In this document: piece by piece, positions 61,235 through 64,000 of the stretch
How positions within the stretch are numbered: position 1 is the first letter of the stretch
How the letters are laid out: each line of letters opens with the position of its first letter
Assembly: GCA_018268895.1 (NCBI GenBank)
Contig: JAFDVP010000012.1
Coordinates: 248,001-312,000, forward strand
Source: Acidobacteriota bacterium
Lineage (GTDB): Bacteria; Acidobacteriota; Terriglobia; Terriglobales; Acidobacteriaceae
Length of the DNA stretch: 64,000 nt
Direction of reading: 5' to 3'
Notes under the pieces: generated by a model
Told to the model about the DNA's origin: nothing
The model's input: only the letters and a program-made list of their open reading frames with translations
Databases searched by the model: none
Translations under genes and position numbers: made by a program

Positions 61235-61834
61235 TCAATGAAATAGCCGGATGCCTGCTATGCCCGCGGCTCCGGCCTCGATGCAAAGGGGCGCGTTCTC
61301 CTCAGTAACACCGCCCAGCGCATAGACAGGCACCGGCGCGGCGGCCACACAGGCGGCACGGAGAGCCTCGATGCCAGCGGCGGGAGTTACCTCATGGCCA
61401 CCAACCGTCTTGCTGAAGACTGGCGCAAACAGAATCGCATCCGTCTCGTTGCGCCGGGCAATCTGGATCTCCGCCAGCGAGTGGCAGGAGACGGTGACGA
61501 CGGGCCGTGGCAGGCTGTGCACGGCGTAGCGGCGGCGAACCTCCGCAGGCAGAAGCACCGAGTTGGCGGGCAGGTGGACGCCGTGGGCATGGCTCTCGAT
61601 TGCAGCCCGCAGGTTTCCATTAATCAGCAGCCGGGTGGAGGGGTGAGCGGCGATGGCCTCGACCATCGGCCTGGCAATGTCGGCCAGCTCGATGGGCCCA
61701 AGGTCCTTTTCTCTCAACTGGATGAGACCGATTCCCTCGGCGGCCCATCTTGCCACCTGTTGTATCAGCGCGGCTCGTCTCTTCTGCTCATCGCCGGGAA
61801 AAAGGGTTCGATCGGTAATGGCGCAGCGCAGCAC
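61235..61834 (-). CDS. Thiamine phosphate synthase / TenI-like protein
   Basis: 199-residue TIM-barrel of the ThiE/TenI family: GIGLIQLREKDLGPIELADI near residue 35, RLLINGNLRAAIE, GVHLPANS, and ALGGVTEENAPLCIEAGA near the end. The ThiE phosphate-binding motif is present in outline, but short length and solitary position make TenI (an aminase-like relative) equally possible. It starts at GTG. Other thi genes are not in the window. Confidence 0.78.
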   Translation of the reverse strand: MLRCAITDRTLFPGDEQKRRAALIQQVARWAAEGIGLIQLREKDLGPIELADIARPMVEAIAAHPSTRLLINGNLRAAIESHAHGVHLPANSVLLPAEVRRRYAVHSLPRPVVTVSCHSLAEIQIARRNETDAILFAPVFSKTVGGHEVTPAAGIEALRAACVAAAPVPVYALGGVTEENAPLCIEAGAAGIAGIRLFH

Positions 61835-61921
61835 GCCGTTAAGTGTAGTGGACGGGATTTGAGCTGCGGGCGTTGATCGAACAGGTGGTCGCTATGTGTT
61901 AGTTTTAGGCTGTGTGGCTCA

Positions 61922-61941
61922 GAAGTGGCGGAATTGGTAGG
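61922..61941 (+). other. tRNA-Leu-like 5' fragment
   Basis: Sixteen bases, GAAGTGGCGGAATTGG, exactly match positions 37247-37262 of tRNA-Leu (CAG), followed by TAG where the tRNA has CAG. No anticodon arm, T-arm or 3' acceptor strand follows, so this is not a tRNA. The remaining spacer to sthA (about 170 bases) holds nothing else recognised. Confidence 0.5.
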
Positions 61942-62108
61942 CCGGGGACGTTCGGGCTGAGGAATCCGCCGGGAGCCGTAGATTATTCGAGATATTCGGG
62001 GTCTTGTGGCAGGGGGCCAGTGTGCCGCTTCACGTAGCTGGAACCGTGTTCGCCAACTGTAGCCAGAGTCGCTAAGGGTCCAAAGAATCATCAGGTTATT
62101 GGGAGTTT

Positions 62109-63509
62109 ATGAGCGGTGTGTACGATCTGATCGTTATCGGGTCCGGGCCGGCCGGACAGCGCGCGGCAATCTATGCCTCCAAGATGGGCAAGAAGGTTGC
62201 GCTGGTCGAGATGCGCGAGGTGGTCGGCGGCGTCTCCATCAATACCGGCACCATCCCGTCAAAGACGATGCGCGAGGCCGTGCTCCATCTCTCCGGGTAC
62301 AACTACAAGTCGATCTACGGCATGAACTACCGGGTGAAGGAGCGGATCACCATGGCCGACCTCGCCTTCCGCGTCCAGCACGTCATCAAGACCGAGATCG
62401 ACGTCACCGAGGCCCAGCTCTCGCGCAATAACGTGGAGATGCTGCTCGGCGTGGCCAGCTTTGAAGACCCGACGCACATCAAGGTGACCAACTCGCGCGG
62501 GTCAGCCGTCTACGAGGCGAAGAGCACTCTGATCGCTACGGGAACCAAGCCTGCCAGCTCACCCAAGGTCCACATCAACGGCAAGACCATCATCAACAGC
62601 GACCAGGTGCTCGACCTCACCAACCTTCCCAAGACGATGATCGTCGTCGGCGGCGGCGTCATCGGCGTGGAGTACACCTGCATGTTCGCCGCCCTCGGCG
62701 TTCGCGTGACGTTGATCGAGCGGCGGCCGCGCCTGCTTGAGTTCGCCGACCAGGAGATCGTCGAGGCGCTGAGCTACCACCTGCGCGACGCCCGCGTCAC
62801 CATGCGGCTCAACGAAGAGGTGGAGTCGGTCGAGGAGATGCCCGACGGCTCCGTCGTCGCCAACCTCGAGAGCAAGAAGAAGCTACAGGGAGACGCGCTG
62901 CTCTACGCCGTCGGCCGCCAGGGCAATGTGGACGAGCTGAACCTCGCCGCCGTCGGGGTCGAGGCCGACTCGCGCGGACGCATCCCCGTCGACAAGGACT
63001 TCAGGACCAAGAACGCGAACATCTTCGCCGTAGGCGACGTCATCGGCTTCCCGTCGCTGGCCTCCGTCTCCATGGAGCAGGGCCGTATCGGCGCGGCGCG
63101 CGCCTTCGGCGACGAGACCATCGTCTCGAACCCCAGCTTCTACCCCTACGGCATCTACACCATCCCCGAGATCAGCTTCATCGGCAAGACCGAGGAGCAG
63201 TTGACCGAGGAGGACGTTCCCTACGAGGTTGGCGTTGCCTACTATCGCGAGATCGCGCGCGGGCAGATTCGCGGCGACACCACTGGCCGCCTGAAGCTGA
63301 TCTTCCACCGCGGGAGCCACCTGATCCTCGGCGTTCACATCATCGGCGAGGGGGCCAGCGAGCTGCTGCACATCGGGCAGGCTGTGATGGCGCTCGGCGG
63401 AAGGATCGAATACTTCGTGGATACCGTCTTCAACTACCCAACGCTAGCGGAATGTTATAAAGTGGCTGCTTTCAATGGATTGAACCGCGTCAGCAAGTTC
63501 GACTCGTAA
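62109..63509 (+). CDS. sthA: Soluble pyridine nucleotide transhydrogenase
   Basis: 466-residue FAD flavoprotein that transfers hydride between NADPH and NAD. The FAD loop GSGPAGQRAAIYA is near residue 11-23 and the NAD loop VVGGGVIGVEY near residue 177. In related disulfide reductases a CxxxxC pair sits at GGxCxxxGCIPSK; here the cysteines are Ser43 and Thr48 (VSINTGTIPSK), which marks the transhydrogenase branch. GGAG precedes the ATG. The ROK gene follows after 39 bases. Confidence 0.92.
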   Translation: MSGVYDLIVIGSGPAGQRAAIYASKMGKKVALVEMREVVGGVSINTGTIPSKTMREAVLHLSGYNYKSIYGMNYRVKERITMADLAFRVQHVIKTEIDVTEAQLSRNNVEMLLGVASFEDPTHIKVTNSRGSAVYEAKSTLIATGTKPASSPKVHINGKTIINSDQVLDLTNLPKTMIVVGGGVIGVEYTCMFAALGVRVTLIERRPRLLEFADQEIVEALSYHLRDARVTMRLNEEVESVEEMPDGSVVANLESKKKLQGDALLYAVGRQGNVDELNLAAVGVEADSRGRIPVDKDFRTKNANIFAVGDVIGFPSLASVSMEQGRIGAARAFGDETIVSNPSFYPYGIYTIPEISFIGKTEEQLTEEDVPYEVGVAYYREIARGQIRGDTTGRLKLIFHRGSHLILGVHIIGEGASELLHIGQAVMALGGRIEYFVDTVFNYPTLAECYKVAAFNGLNRVSKFDS

Positions 63510-63548
63510 GGCGGCAGACGCGGAGTCTGGGACAGGGCAGAGGAAGCG

Positions 63549-64000
63549 ATGGCAAAGTCGGTTGGGGTCACGTTATCGGAGCAGATTCACACCGGGCTGG
63601 TGATCGACCACAAGCTGGTGGGTGGGCTGCGGCGGTTTCCTGAAGATGAAGAAGATTACAGCGCTCTGGTCGAGCTTCATACCGATGCCCTGGTCGAGAC
63701 GATCTGCAATCAGATTGTTGGGGCTGCGAATGGCGAAAAAAACCTCGATGCCGTAGGAATCGCTGTTCCGGGACTGGTGAAGAGCGGTGTTGTCGAGGAA
63801 GCGCCGAACCTTCCCCAGATCAAGGGCGCCAGGCTGCGCGACCTGATCAGCATGAAGCTGCACGACCACGGCATAGCAGCTCCGGTCGCCCTGCTGAACG
63901 ATGCGGACGGTGTTGCAGCGGGGCTGGCAGCGAAGTTTGGCAAGCTGGACTCGATGATCCGGGTATGGACCATCGGCCTGGGTATCGGGCATGGAAGATA
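63549..64000 (+). CDS. ROK-family sugar kinase, truncated by window end
   Basis: The 5' part (about 150 residues) of a ROK (repressor/ORF/kinase) protein. Seen are VGVTLSEQIHTGLV at the start, the hinge GIAVPGLVKSGVV, and NDADGVAAGLAAKFG with the usual catalytic Asp position, followed by WTIGLGIGHGR. GAGGAA precedes ATG 63549. It could be a glucokinase or another sugar kinase; zinc-motif residues lie beyond the window. Confidence 0.82.
   Translation, partial: MAKSVGVTLSEQIHTGLVIDHKLVGGLRRFPEDEEDYSALVELHTDALVETICNQIVGAANGEKNLDAVGIAVPGLVKSGVVEEAPNLPQIKGARLRDLISMKLHDHGIAAPVALLNDADGVAAGLAAKFGKLDSMIRVWTIGLGIGHGR

Noticed and set aside
61913..61990. Possible second tRNA-Leu
   Set aside because: Only the 5' D-arm side matches. 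No anticodon stem, T-arm or matching acceptor strand follows.
1..64000. CRISPR arrays or intact insertion sequences
   Set aside because: No regularly spaced direct repeats with unique spacers, and no transposase or integrase reading frame was found.

Overview
The window looks like chromosomal DNA from a soil Acidobacteriota, class Terriglobia (Edaphobacter / Granulicella / Terriglobus type). This is inferred from high GC, an Oar-type TonB-dependent receptor with an N-terminal carboxypeptidase-regulatory domain, a VWFA-related acidobacterial-type protein, a YXWGXW-repeat secreted protein and many short palindromic intergenic repeats of types common in that group. No 16S gene is present, so the genus is not resolved.

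Layout. 1-5.1 kb: hscB, a short insert (DinB, VOC, SMR transporter), then hscA-fdx-iscX. 5.1-10.3 kb: OafA-type acyltransferase, murJ, a MerR regulator coupled to a zinc-ribbon protein, and two envelope proteins. 10.3-13.2 kb: pyrimidine operon pyrR-pyrB-pyrC. 13.2-20.6 kb: HTH-TOBE protein, TonB receptor, secreted protein, kbl, glycine-zipper lipoprotein. 20.8-26.9 kb, minus strand: iscA, iscU, then an inserted orphan contractile-tail sheath gene and a phospholipase C-like gene, then iscS and iscR. 27-35 kb: pgsA, tRNA-Val, rpmB, msrB, ridA, yidB, a LysM protein, a frameshifted VWFA gene, prolyl oligopeptidase. 35-39 kb: infC, a receiver protein with a histone-H1-like tail, a stand-alone His-box protein, tRNA-Leu, trpC-trpF. 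39-43 kb: two tandem 56-residue secreted peptides, a seven-helix membrane protein, rpsA. 43-49 kb: HIT protein, small membrane and enzyme genes, purA, a membrane spermidine-synthase-like protein. 49-57 kb: lhr with an overlapping D-Ala-D-Ala dipeptidase, SDR, TauE/SafE with DUF1634. 57-64 kb: yceD-rpmF-plsX, rhamnose mutarotase, orphan Hcp, thiE-like gene, sthA, and a ROK kinase cut by the window end.

The main theme is iron-sulfur cluster assembly. All eight classical isc genes (iscR, S, U, A, hscB, hscA, fdx, iscX) are present, but in three blocks over 27 kb. A promoter and an inverted-repeat operator candidate lie before iscR, and a terminator-like hairpin separates iscU from iscA. The rest is mostly housekeeping in short operons.

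Most unusual: the tandem Cx7C secreted peptides beside a 7-TM protein (39.2-40.7 kb); single orphan sheath and Hcp genes with no other injection-system parts; the receiver-H1-tail protein beside a lone phospho-acceptor-type domain; and at least two families of dispersed palindromic repeats.
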